The notes beneath the pieces were generated by a model. The model was given only the letters and a program-made list of their open reading frames with translations. It searched no databases and was not told the origin of the DNA. A stretch of DNA of 64,000 nucleotides from Aplidium turbinatum (Eukaryota; Chordata; Ascidiacea; Aplousobranchia; Polyclinidae), in the NCBI GenBank assembly GCA_918807975.1, contig OU964924.1, positions 16,413,695 through 16,477,694 on the forward strand. Reading direction: 5' to 3'. The position numbers were made by a program, and so were the translations under genes. The first letter of the stretch is position 1, and each line of letters opens with the position of its first letter. Positions 19,560-30,394 of this stretch are shown one piece after another.

Positions 19560-22524
19560 GCAGCACACAGTAAAGAGGACAGCAAAAAGCTTCACTGGAA
19601 TTTGGACAGATCTTGCGATCGAGCAAACTCTTATGCGCTCAAATAAGTCGCGTGGAGGATTGATGGAAGGAAAAGTATGACAGAAAAGTGTTCGACATCT
19701 TTGGGTTTTGAGTGTGAGTCACTCGGAAAATATTCATGAAGCAATGACGCAACTAAGCAAGGCTCAGTTTCTATGAAGCAACCAGCATGAAGAGTTGAGT
19801 GCTTCAAGAAAAAAGAGGGATTACGAAGATTTCTGGCCTGGTTAACAACGAAACACCCATTTTTGGTACCAGATGTTAACCTATCTTCTCTTTCAAACGG
19901 TTTAGTGTCCATCGCTGGAAAAGATGACGTCAATTGTGAACAAGTGGAGCAAATTGGTCAAAATATCCAGAAAGGTTTAGATGGGGTAGCAATTACTATC
20001 GCATCAATCAATTGATCAATCCATTAGAATCCTTAATGGAAGTAAACAAAACAAAAAGTGGTGCAAGTGGTATTGGTCCGAAAGTCATGTTCAATAGGAT
20101 GATTGCTGCTGCTGAAAGAGAGGAAATCCTTGAGCAATTTTTCGAATTCGAGTTGACTTCAGAGGCAATGTCGATGTTCAAGGAAGGCATGATGAGAAAG
20201 CCTGACAAACTCTCCCTTCGAAAAGTTCTGCCTGGTTCTTCGTCGCATGCCTTGGAGGAAATCAACAAGCAAGTGACTTCTATTATCGACGGTGGTGCAT
20301 TACTACATAAACTTCGCTGGAAAAAAGGAATGAAGTTTTCGGAAGTTTGAAATTCGTATGTGAAATATATCCAAAACTACTATACCCATGCTGTTGTTGT
20401 GTTTGATGGCTATGATGACGAAAGTACTAAAAGTTACGAGCACTTGCGCCGAAATTCCGTTTCACAGAGCACAGCTACCTCAGCTACATCGAAAACAAGG
20501 CTGAATTCATCAAGTTTGTTTCTACCCTGCTGAGACAATCCAAAGTTGAAGTTCACAACTGCTCTGATGATGCTGACAGTTCCATTGTAGCGAAATCCCT
20601 TGATTATGCTTCTCTTCGAAAAGGTCCAGTAAATGTCATTGCTGATGATATTGATGTAGTTATTATGTTACTGCATCATTGGAAGACTGGCACTCATGAT
20701 GTTATCCCTTTGCATGCCATATGCATGTATTTGCCATGTCTAAAAGTAAACAAAGGTAAACATTACATACAGGGTATCTAGAATTGGACAATATCTTAAA
20801 AGTGTAAAAATTATTATATAATCCCTACGTAAAAACACATACCTGAGTGTAGTAAGCGTTGAATCTTCATTGTCACCATACCAGATCTTGAATGCAGCTA
20901 TAGATGCTTCTCTGACCTTATTTTGGGAACTCCAGACATTGCTGATAATGGCAGAATTCTCTTTCAGCGTTTCTGATTTTCGCAAACTCGTAACCAAACT
21001 TCCTTTCCCTTTTCCAAATATCGATGACGTTGTAGCGGACGCGTCGGTTAGTGCGCGCGCTCATATGCTGCCGTCCGTGCTAACGGCGACATTCCTGGGC
21101 AGAACAAGATTGGAGCTGGCAAGGAATGACCAGGACACGATGGTCTTCACACTGTCTATTTACTAACTGGCTTGACAGCTAATGCTTGACTACAAGATTG
21201 GATTCTCCAAGGCTCCGTCGTTTACTAATCGATCCACTATCTTCAGGAGAACAGAGATTTAAACATAGCGAACTAAGAACACCGAACTTTCAAAGAATAG
21301 AACTTCAACTTGCAGAAATCAAATAGCCAACTTGGTTGCAACCAGAAAATAATAGCGAACCTTCTTGAATCGTCTCGAATAATATAGTTGAATAGTAAAG
21401 TAAAATCTATTACAGTAAAGGTCTAGTAAAGTTCTCGATTACAAGTACCATATCTTTACACCCAACTAAAATTCTCTGTCTGTTGAATGGTTGGCCAAAA
21501 CGCGATATTCATAGTCGCTGAGGAATGAAACATCTGTAAGCTATAACGTTGAAAAGACGAAAGACTACGCATATGTGATTGAAGCTACAGGTTGTGAGAA
21601 TGCTTTTAGCTGATTGGCAAACGATTTCTTAAGAGGCAAGCAAATTCCTAATCAAATTCCTAACCATACTTCAGGAAGCCCGAAGCATACTTGCCAAACT
21701 ACATGAATTGGTTGACTTACAGAGTAACATTACATATATGCAACAGAACGATGATATCAAGGCGGTAACAAGCGTTAAGGAAGATTGAAAAGACCTAAAG
21801 TGAAAACGTAGGGCGCTACAACGTTGTGTCGCATCCTGACCATGCATGGAGGAAAAGAAGATCTTCTTTGATATCTTTAATACTTGGGTTGGCTTCTTTG
21901 ATGCTCCAGGCTTTGTTGAAGCGCTCCTGGACGAAGTAAATAATTGCACAGGAAAAGCTAACACCAAGCCAAAGAGCAGCCTACTGCCATGGGCTACGTC
22001 TTTAGCCTACTTGGTGAAGAATTTAAATTCAATGTTTGTGAATGGGGATGGAGAAACAATAGCAACAACGAACTTGTCCCAATAATGACGGATATATGCA
22101 TATAGCACCAGAAGCATTGACCAAAGTAATTAGATGCAGATGTAAGAAATCAACGAAAAATCCATGTGGAACGAAAACTTGCACCTGTCGTAACTATGGA
22201 ATGGCATGTGTTTCTTCGTGTGGTGAGTGTCATGGTGTTGAATGTAATACTTTAGTAAGTATGCTTGAAATACAAAGATAGTTTCACACCTTTTTCTTAT
22301 CAAAGTAATAATAAATTAGTATGAACGACATACTCCAGAGACTAGACGAAAAACTTAAGAATGAAGACTTTTTTTCACTTCTGCATAACGTCGATGTTGG
22401 TACCGAAGAAGAATACTCGTACAATGAAGATGAAACGGGACAAGACGAGGAGGAAAGCAACATCTTTGACGTTTTTGATGATGATGATGATAGCTTCAAT
22501 TTATGTTTCGCATACTTTGTTTAA
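19560..22524 (+). pseudogene. Broken gene: repeat-encoded protein with PIN/XPG-like nuclease region and Cys-rich tail
   Basis: Pieces in order: FTGIWTDLAIEQTLMRSNKS (from ~19590); NPLESLMEVNKTKSGASGIG through INKQVTSIIDGGALLHKLRW (20012-20350); VVFDGYDDESTKSYEHLRR; then SDDADSSIVAKSL and VIADDIDVVIMLLHHW (20550-20700), whose spaced acidic residues resemble PIN/XPG nucleases. ELVPIMTD follows near 22070, then VIRCRCKK, TCTCRN and CGECHGVEC (22110-22250). A donor gtaagt at 22256 and an acceptor tactccag at ~22340 would join RLDEKLKNEDFFSLLHN and an acidic tail ending at 22524 in phase. An inverted exon (ASIAAFKIWYGDNEDSTLTT, minus, 20740-20997) and a solo LTR interrupt it; there are several stops and frameshifts. 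From memory, this architecture recurs in many invertebrate genomes as unnamed multicopy proteins. Confidence 0.6.
21031..21820. mobile_element. Solo LTR (790 bp)
   Basis: It begins tgtagcgga and ends ggcgctaca, a 5'-TG...CA-3' pair with a short inverted match, and is flanked by acgt on both sides. Its ends and several internal blocks match a second solo LTR at 46503-47234. No internal coding region is attached; the superfamily cannot be told. Confidence 0.75.
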
Positions 22525-22922
22525 TTCTTGTTAAAGAATGTAGAAGAATAAGTCCAACAGTGACGAATAATTTCAAATTTGCCTAAAATTCATAGATTTA
22601 TCCTGTTGCTTAATCGGTAATAACTTTTTTTCTGTACATTTTCAGGGTTCTGGTTAATAGAAAAAGTTGTTCCCCTTGAAAAAAGCTAAAAAATGATGTA
22701 TAATATGTCCTATTTTGAAAAACTTAAAAATTTCATATGTTGGACCCAAAAGCGATTGTGACGTTATTTAGAAAAAGGGCCCAAAAAGTGGTTTCCCATC
22801 ATCCGATTGATGGGGATTTTTTTCTGAGCCATTTGCATAATATGGGGAAGGTCTGAACAACGTATCAGCTTGATAAAAAAATTTTCCCACAAACACCACT
22901 TTTTAAGCTTCCACGACTGCAC

Positions 22923-24030
22923 TACATTGGCAAGCACCAAATTGCTATTGTGAATACTTGATAGCTTGTTGAGTAGTTAGCAGAATCTTCGTAAAAACAT
23001 GGAATCAACGTTAAAAAACAAGGATCTGACTGTTAAATTTTATTCAAGTTACTTTTATACGAAAAACATGCCAAGTTATACAATGATAAGCCACTTATTT
23101 AATGAGCTCTAGTAACTGCGCATAAGCCATGGCGCTTGAAGGAACTGCTGGTAGTGTGTTAACGTCTAAGCAAAACGCTGTTGGTCTGCAATTCTGATAG
23201 ACTTGAAATTTCTTTCTGCTTTGGCTACTATGTCTTGATAATGATAATAATAAGTGAGAATTACTGTCTTATTTGCTACAATAAGTAGGCTAAGTGGGTG
23301 TCAGTTTGTAGCCTTTTATGCTTCTTTACTTGTGAAAGCAATGCAGCCTATCACTTATGGCCTGCTTACACTGAATATGAATCAACTGAAGTAGGCTAAT
23401 AAGCTGGACTGCCATTCAATCAGGGCCGTAGCCTAACTTCGTCAGTTGGGGCTCCGATACAATTATGAGGCCTCCATTTGTTTCTGTGCTTATTATAGAA
23501 CGTAGAAATGACATATTATATGTAAAGCTCGCAGGAGCTACAGACCACGAAACGTCGGTGTCTATTGCTGTCAATTCTTGCTAGCCTACAATCAGCTGCT
23601 GACAAACATTTATTGTTACTATAAGCTTATATCTTGTTTTGGCCGCTTTTTGGCTCAATTGCCCAACGGGTCAACCTATTGATGAAGACGTGTACGGTAT
23701 GGGCACACACTTTGCATTTGCCCAAACTCATCCAATAAAAACCGGTTTTCCGCAGAAGTTTGGTGATTACTTTAAATATGAAATCGAAGCTACGTTTTAA
23801 TTTTTTTTTCCAACCACAAAAAGATTTCAATTATTTGTTTGTTTAACCTACCCAGTTTCAAAAAATCCACCCAGTAAAGTTGACATGAAGTCCAGTTATA
23901 GGCTAACCTAATCACGTTTTTTTGCTCTCATTGCAAAAACATATAGAGTATGTAGCCTTCACTGCGATCACAAATGCAACACAATAAGAAGGAACAAAGA
24001 GATATATATATAGCCTAGTTGTCGAGTCAG
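22923..24030. other. No recognised gene
   Basis: AT-rich interior of the 6.2-kb TIR element, with scattered taggcta-type words and no inverted repeat or coding motif noticed. Confidence 0.3.
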
Positions 24031-24089
24031 CTGCTATCCTTATTTTAGCATGCCATGAAGTATCTTTGCCGAAACACAGCCGCAAACTC

Positions 24090-24164
24090 TGGAGCGGTGT
24101 CGAACCGACGTCCTTTGCGAACGTCGCGCAAAAGTTTTCACCACTCAACCATGCAGTCGCTACG
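24090..24164 (-). mobile_element. tRNA-like SINE head
   Basis: On the minus strand, tggttgagtgg (A box) and ggttcgacacc (B box) are about 45 bases apart in a sequence that can pair like a Ser/Leu-type tRNA. The body probably extends left to about 23930, but no tail or duplication was identified. Confidence 0.55.
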
Positions 24165-24900
24165 TTACTATGAATTGTTTGTAGTTAATTAAAGTTTTAT
24201 AATGTTATAAAGTTTATTAAAATTTTAGACAACAGTTAGGCTAATAATTTAATAAAATTGTAGTAGCCTAACCAAAAAGTATGGTATTGAAGATTCCACT
24301 TGCGCTGTAGTCCAATTTGAAATGAATGCGTGTGTGTTGCAAACTTGTGATGTGGTTATTCCTATTTCAACAGCAAGTAATAATTACCAAAAATACATAG
24401 GCCTATGCTTATAGGCCTAGGCCTATGCTGTCTCATTCTGTGTCAATATATTAGTTCCATACGAATGAAAGAAGCCGAACCAAACACAAACATTAAGTGG
24501 CTAGAAACCTGGAGTGACCAAAAGCATAGGGTAAGCCAGGACAAAAACATCAAGTAATAAACGGAAATGCTGCACGAAAAAAAAGAAGTGTAAATTCTAA
24601 ATGAAATGATAACACGTTTAGGCTACCTACTTTAGTTGTTAACTCAAATATTTTTGAAATACAATTTAACAATGCGGGGTCCTTTCGGTCAGTGGTCCCG
24701 TGCATTTGGCTACAGTGCTGTGCCGCCGGTAGTTAGGCCCATGGACTAAGGCCCTGTAGGCCTAGTAAATTCAAATTTTTTCTGAAAATAAATAACTTAA
24801 TTGTAATACTCAGTCAAAAAAAATGTACGTCTAAAACGAGCGATTGTTCGATTAAAATGTTCAAAAACTGTGCTTCACCACTACGAATACCAGTTCTTGA
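24165..24900. other. No recognised gene
   Basis: AT-rich, with clustered aggcctat words near 24400-24430. Nothing coding. Confidence 0.3.
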
Positions 24901-25045
24901 AGTGGTTTGTTTTCAACGTCACGCTTCATTGGTTGGCTGTGGGAAAGGTCTATTGGACAGACAACGTAGCATCTGATTGGTTCATGGTTGGATTGGACAA
25001 AAGTCCATGGATTGGATATCTGCATTTTAAAGTGCCTTCCGTGAC

Positions 25046-25446
25046 TGGGGGTAGGCACTTTAACCGCTTTAACAAGCAGACTTTTAATAAACCACGAACC
25101 AATCAGAAGCTACGCTGTTCATGACGTCATCAAGGTTGCGTCTAGGAAGAATAAAGGAAAAACGCAAATTCTAGCTAAATTAAATCAATGTTTTGCCATC
25201 GGTTGACTTGGCGCATTGGGTTAGGGCGGTGGTAGTCATTACATTGACGTGGGTTTGATTCCCACCTCTGCTGTAGCTCTTTTTTCTTCTGTAATTACCA
25301 AACAAAGTTCAAAGTAATAATTACATGTAATTCTCTGGCTGAATGCTGGAATGGTCACAATTGGACAGATAACGTAGCATTTCATTGGTTTGTGGTTGGA
25401 TTGGACAGAAGTCCATGGATTGGATATCTGCATGTTAAAGTGCCTT
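25046..25446. mobile_element. tRNA-core TIR element, tandem unit 3 (uninterrupted, 401 bp)
   Basis: It runs from tgggggtaggcactttaac to gttaaagtgcctt and is followed by ctttgtgac (25447-25455), the partner of the 9-bp repeat at 8011-8019. The ends pair over ggcactttaac and the caaccacgaaccaat region. This is the reference copy of the family. Confidence 0.85.
25201..25272 (+). ncRNA. tRNA-like core of unit 3
   Basis: tggcgcattggg (25209-25220) resembles an A box and ggtttgattcc (25252-25262) a B box, 32 bases apart. The pairing around them is only partly tRNA-like. It could drive RNA polymerase III transcription of the element. Confidence 0.55.
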
Positions 25447-25464
25447 CTTTGTGACGGACAAGAG

Positions 25465-25815
25465 CAGGGTTGACGAACCTTTTTGCGGTCGCGGGCCACT
25501 TTTTCAATTACACATGACATGAGTTATCGGGCCACACAACTTTTTAATCGTAACCTACTATGAAATCTTTTAGAAGCAACTCAAGATATTATTCATGAAA
25601 AGTAATAAAACCCATACAGTTGAAATTATCTTAGAATCGCAAAATAGCAGAATCGAAACATACAACAGTAAAAAATAAAAGCAAATCAACTTGAGCAAAA
25701 AGGATAGAGCAACAGTAGCCTACTTGCACTGATAATGAAGACAGTTTAATTTTTGAAGCGTTTGCTTTGCGCGCCGCACAAAATTGTTTAACGAGCCGCA
25801 GGTTCGTCACCTCTG
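25465..25815. mobile_element. hAT MITE (351 bp)
   Basis: TIR cagggttgacgaacct matches in reverse ccagaggtgacgaacct; 8-bp flanks gacaagag and gactagag differ at one base. Eight-base duplications and CAG ends are the hAT signature. No coding capacity. Confidence 0.75.
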
Positions 25816-25983
25816 GACTAGAGGCACCTTCTCTTTTGTCATAAAGCTCGAATCCAATCAACTTTACTTAAGAGCATTAAGAAACAAAACTCTGCTCTTC
25901 TCTTTTGTTAGTACCAGTAGGCTATATAAACAGGCAACCGCCATGTTTATATATTTTTCCTTCTTTTTTGGTCAAATATTTGC

Positions 25984-26200
25984 CCGCCCCGATAGTTCAA
26001 TTGGTTAGCGCAAGACTTCTGGAATGAAGAAAATTCATGATCAAGCGGCGCTGGTTCGACTCTCGGTGTGTGCGAGTGCGCTTGAGCAACGCACGTTAAG
26101 GATTGCTCTCCATTTAGCGGCATCCAATGGATGGAATAATTCCCCAGCAACAGGACTTCAACGATCGGAAACTTCACTCTGTCAATTTCGGTGACCTGTC
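25984..26200 (+). mobile_element. tRNA-derived SINE
   Basis: gatagttcaattggttagcg (A box region) and ctggttcgactctc (B box) form a tRNA-like head with an enlarged middle. The body ends about 26200. It differs from the other SINEs in the window. Confidence 0.6.
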
Positions 26201-26209
26201 AATTTTTTT

Positions 26210-26726
26210 GTCTCATTTGCATATTTCTGTAAGTGTAGCCATTACTGGTTACCGCGCGCGATAACTTTTAACCAATTCATTTTTTTCGCGCAGTTTTCAA
26301 AGTCAGCAGACAATTTTCGCTCTGTAGGTCCAAATCTAAACATCGAACTTGAAAGAAAAACGAAGCATGCTGGAGACACACCTAGTCAAGTTTAAAAAAG
26401 TTCACAAAAGAAATTGATTGTGGTTACTCTAAAAGTAAGATTTTCCGAATTGATTAAGAATTAACCCTAACCCTACTTCTTTTGAAAAGCCTTTGTTCAT
26501 CGCAAAAATTAATTCAAAGAAAAAAAAATTGAAATCGATGGGCGTCGAACCGTTATTCTCACGAACATTAGGCACAAGATGAAATCATTGAACTAAACAT
26601 GCCAACGAAAAAATGTTTGTATTCACACGGTATTAATACAAACTCTATCAGAAGTAACTGACAGATAAATTTACCACACGCGGTAACCAATAATGGCTAC
26701 ACTTACCGAAATATGTAAATGAGACA
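26210..26726. mobile_element. TIR element with minus-strand tRNA-like core (second family)
   Basis: The left end gtctcatttgcatatttctg is matched in reverse at 26680-26726, and both arms continue gtaagtgtagccatta then tggttaccgcg (about 52 bp). At 26537-26607 on the minus strand, ggttcgacgcc is a B box and tagttcaatga an A-box-like stretch. Unrelated in sequence to the 8020-25446 family, but built the same way. Confidence 0.65.
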
Positions 26727-26772
26727 GAAAGTTCGGTTCGCGGGAAAAAAATTCGCGACCGGGCCTGCGTCA

Positions 26773-27095
26773 GTTTGTTTGTTTGTTTGTTTATCTTTAT
26801 CATTCATTGCGGGAAAGCGGACTTGAGCGCTATGCATCGGTGTACGCCTTCCGACGTACGTAGGCCTTACGTAGGCCTACACCTGACCCACGCTGCAGCC
26901 GACTGCAATGTCTGTTTCCGGTTGTCTACTCTATTTATGACTGAAATTTGGTACTACCCATTACTCGAAATCGATCACTGGGTAGAGGCAATTATCGTAA
27001 AGTTTCTTGCCCAGAGAAACAACAGCAAGTGCGGGTGGCTGGAGTCGAACATACAGGCTCTCGACTGCGAGCCCAACGCGCTAACCACTCGGCCA
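26773..27095 (-). mobile_element. tRNA-derived SINE with (AAAC)n tail, second copy
   Basis: Inverted copy of the SINE at 13684-14005. (gttt)n opens the plus strand here, and the tRNA-like head with gagtggttagcgcg (minus) lies at the right. A small aggcctac insertion distinguishes it. Confidence 0.8.
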
Positions 27096-27425
27096 ATCAA
27101 AGCCCCTACAAGCAGGGCCTCCGAGAGAAGTCAGTACAGGTCGGGAAACAATACTAAAAATGGGCCCCATAATATTTTTTAGCAAATGTAGCCTACAAAT
27201 AATTTGTATCTTGTGTTGCATGTTCGTGTTAAGCTGAAATTAGCCTATTTTCCTCAGCATGAAAAGAACTTCGTTCAACGTAAAAATTATCAATAATACT
27301 GTAATTAATCACTGGATTACACTTGCAGCAAAAATGCCATTGAGGCAAACTATTTTGTCTAGAAAGCTTTGTAAACACACAATATGCTTACAGGCAACGA
27401 AAATAGTTGAACCAAGCATTTAATT
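27096..27425. other. No feature seen
   Basis: AT-rich gap between a SINE and a hAT MITE. Confidence 0.3.
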
Positions 27426-27645
27426 CAGGAGTGTCCAAACTTTTTCCCACGCGAGCCAGATTTGATAATAAGTGTTCGCGGGCCAACAGCCACAATAATT
27501 TTTCTGAAAACTGAAAGTTGAATTTATATGTTTTTTGTGTGTCTGCAGGCCAAAAATAACACATTGTATACAACAACAGGCGTGGCCATACAAAAACGTC
27601 TCGTGGGCCGGAGTTGTCCAGCGGGCCGGACTTTGGACATCCCTG
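27426..27645. mobile_element. hAT MITE (220 bp)
   Basis: Perfect 8-bp duplication atttaatt (27418-27425 and 27646-27653). Ends caggagtgtccaaac and, in reverse, cagggatgtccaaag, with cgggcc-rich inner ends. Confidence 0.85.
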
Positions 27646-30084
27646 ATTTAATTCAACCCTTTCTGGACTTTTTGCAATGCAAAGTTGCGGATCACAGCAT
27701 CAAATGATAAAATTTTGCGACGACTGAATTGATGCACAACATGTAGGCTATAGTTAGGTTCAGTGGCGTACGCAGGATTTTCTCAAGGGGGGGGGGGGGC
27801 CATTGAGAGTAGCGTAGCGAGGAATTTTGAAAAAGGGGCTCTTGACGACCGGCGTTTTCGCTTAAGACGACAGCCAACGTCGGGGGGTCTGGGGTCCTTC
27901 CCCAGAAAATTTTGAAAAATTACTTTGAATTTGGTGCATTCTGAGAGCATTTTCAACAAAAATGTGGGTATGAATATTCCTGTAAAATGGTGCTGTCAGG
28001 TGGCATAGAAAAAGGATAAGATCATGTTTTCTTTGGCATTTTTCGGAAATAAAGCTAAGTTTCTATGTTTTCTTGTTAATTCCTGGCTGAGATGTTTGAA
28101 TGTTTGGTATTGGCAAAACTCGCTTTTTTAATCCAGTTTTGTTTAACCCTTATCAGCACATGCGTTGACATTTTGTCAACATCGACTGTTTTGTGTGAGA
28201 TTGCTCTCGCCCCTTATGCACTAGCTCACCAACATTCAGTGACGAAGGAGAACTTCTGAGTAGCTTACTGCTGTAGCGACTTCAAAACGTTAAATTGTTT
28301 CCACAATGAGTTATTTGCGTTTTAACTTAATCGGCACATCTGTTGACAAAATGTCAACAATCAGAAACAATAGGAGTTTGGAATTTAAAGCCACTATGCA
28401 GTAGCTAGCTATTATCACAAAGTGATAACAGGCGACTTACAGGAAAGTTGCACGTGTATTTAGTGAATCGCTGTCTGACTAGGTCTTAGTGGAGAGCTCC
28501 TCCTAGTCACTAGGAGGAGTTAGATTGCCAGTTGATATAACTCAGAAGAAAAATACAGTCTAAGAAGTTGTGTCGGAAACGTTTGCCTTAGCTCTAACTA
28601 GCTCTTACAAGATACTTGGCATGAAATACTAACTATTTGAAATTCAATGGTTGTTTCGGCTAATTACAGTAAGGGTCAAATTTACTGATGGACAGACAGA
28701 GAAGATTTTCATTTTAAAAGGCCCAAATACACCTGCAAATAACTTCTGATGATGTTGATAGCAACTCTAATGCTGAGGCTACAAGTAGTAGTGAATGTGA
28801 GTCCATACCAGATGTTGATGAACTGCCTTTGGAAGAGGAGGAACTGTCCGATATAGATATCTTTGAGGAAGAAAGTGAAGATGACGAGACTGGTAGTGAT
28901 GCAGATCAAGAATCTAATGACGGTTCCTCAGAAGATGAAGATCAAGTACCAATAACAGCTGGCAATGCAACCTATTATGCAAATCTTTTTCCAGGCAGGC
29001 TCAGAAGAAGAAATATATTGATGCAACAGCCTCGGATTGATGCTGCTCCTGAACTTGAAGCGGATGCCTTCAAATTATTTTATCGGCCTGAAATTATACT
29101 TCAGATAGTAGGCTACGTGAGACAAACAGAAAAGCAAGAAACGTGAGACACGAATGTATAAGCTGTTGCCTAATTCTGTACAAAAAAAATTCACAATCGA
29201 AGAAGTTAAGGCAGGTCTTGCAATTATGATACGTGCTGGCTTGGACAGAGATAACTTCACCGATTTACGTCGATTGTGGGATCCTCTTGATAGTAGGCCA
29301 TTTTATAGTGTAGCTATGGCACAAAATCGATTCAAATTTCTGATACGATGCATGCGTTTTGATAACTATCGCAATCGACCAGAAAGACAAAGGAACGACA
29401 TGTTAGCTGCTATTCGAGAGGTGTGGGAAGCATTCAACAGTAGTCTGCGCAACGTCTACATCCCTAAGGAAGCATTGACTGTGGATGAACAACTGATCGG
29501 ATATCGAAGCAAAATTCTTGGAAGAACATACGGTACATGCCATCGAAACCAAGGAAATTTGGTGTAAAGTTCTTTTGGCTGTGTGAATCCACATCAGGTT
29601 TTGCTCTAAGTGGCATTCTTTATTCCGGAAGAGAATCCGGCTTGGCTTCTCACAGACATCTTGCAGATGATATAGTGATGAACCTGTGTTCTGTTTACTT
29701 TGGTAGTGGTCGGGATATACGGTCTACGTTAACAGTTATTTTACATCTTATGGTGTGGTTTGCTATCTTTTGCTTCAAAATCTTACATTGGTAGGAACAG
29801 TAATGGCTAATCGTCGTAAAGTTCCATCGCAACGCAAATCAGCAAGGGGAAGAGAGGTGGAAAGTACTAAAGGGTAGTATGACCATTTGAACAAAATTCT
29901 GCTATTGTCATATATACCAAAACGAAACAGGAATGTCCTCATGATGTCTTCTTCACACTCTTCTGTTTCCGTCACTGACTCTCACAGGAAACCTACAGTT
30001 ATCATGGATTATCACAAGCACAAAGGTGGAGTTGACACTCTTGATGAAAACTGTGAAGAATTCAATTGCTTGAGGAAAACAAAT

Positions 30085-30394
30085 TGTTATAGTCGTCATT
30101 TTATTTACGTTGAATATATGTAACTCGTGACCAGCGTCACTACATAATCACCGTTCAGCGTTTTCTGGTACAGACGTTGGAATTGATTACCACCGCACTG
30201 CGCGTGTAATCAATTGAGCGTTCTGTACCACGTTCCTCAGTTGATTGTTTTGCGTTTCTTTCTTACTATATATTGCGTTGATTTTATACACTGAATCAGT
30301 AAGTAACAAGAGGTAAATGGTTTTCTCACTTGGTTGGCTATCGCTACAATTATTATTATTGTTTATTTTATATTAAACGTCTGGAAATACAACA
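30085..30394 (+). repeat. Gypsy 5' LTR (310 bp)
   Basis: Starts tgttatagtcg, ends aaatacaaca. Same length as the 3' LTR once the SINE and its duplication are removed, and I see no base difference. Confidence 0.9.

Larger units (their letters stand above)
18802..22922 (+). mobile_element. 4.1-kb element with ~690-bp inverted repeats and a nuclease-like gene
   Basis: 18802-19494 and 22228-22922 are inverted copies, about 690 bp with scattered differences, beginning gtgcagtcgtgg. Flanks cttcattg (left) and ctacattg (right) suggest an imperfect 8-bp duplication. The right repeat contains the acidic last exon of the gene at 19560-22524, so the left repeat holds a backwards copy of that exon. Kojima's AcademX group of Academ transposons is recalled to encode an XPG-type nuclease and may be related; this is memory, not a search result. 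Confidence 0.65.
18735..24951. mobile_element. 6.2-kb TIR element with AT target duplication
   Basis: TIRs begin agacctttcccgcag at 18735 and match in reverse at 24951; further in both carry gcgtgacgttgaaaac. The interrupted tRNA-core unit reads cacaat / attgg across it, against cacaattgg in unit 3, so the duplication is AT. A 2-bp AT duplication is reported for ISL2EU-type elements; the class is inference. Most of the interior is another long-TIR element at 18802-22922. Confidence 0.65.
11328..25040. mobile_element. tRNA-core TIR element, tandem unit 2 (split by two large elements)
   Basis: The three pieces 11328-11427, 18523-18744 and 24952-25040 together make about 410 bp and align end to end with unit 3. 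It is joined to unit 1 by gtgac at 11323-11327 and to unit 3 by gtgac at 25041-25045. The interruptions are the 7.1-kb TAA-flanked element and the 6.2-kb AT-flanked element. Confidence 0.8.

Noticed and set aside
26880-27157. Open frames across the SINE as a protein gene
   Set aside because: Related readings appear in the inverted SINE copy at 13660-13995, so they are by-products of the SINE body.
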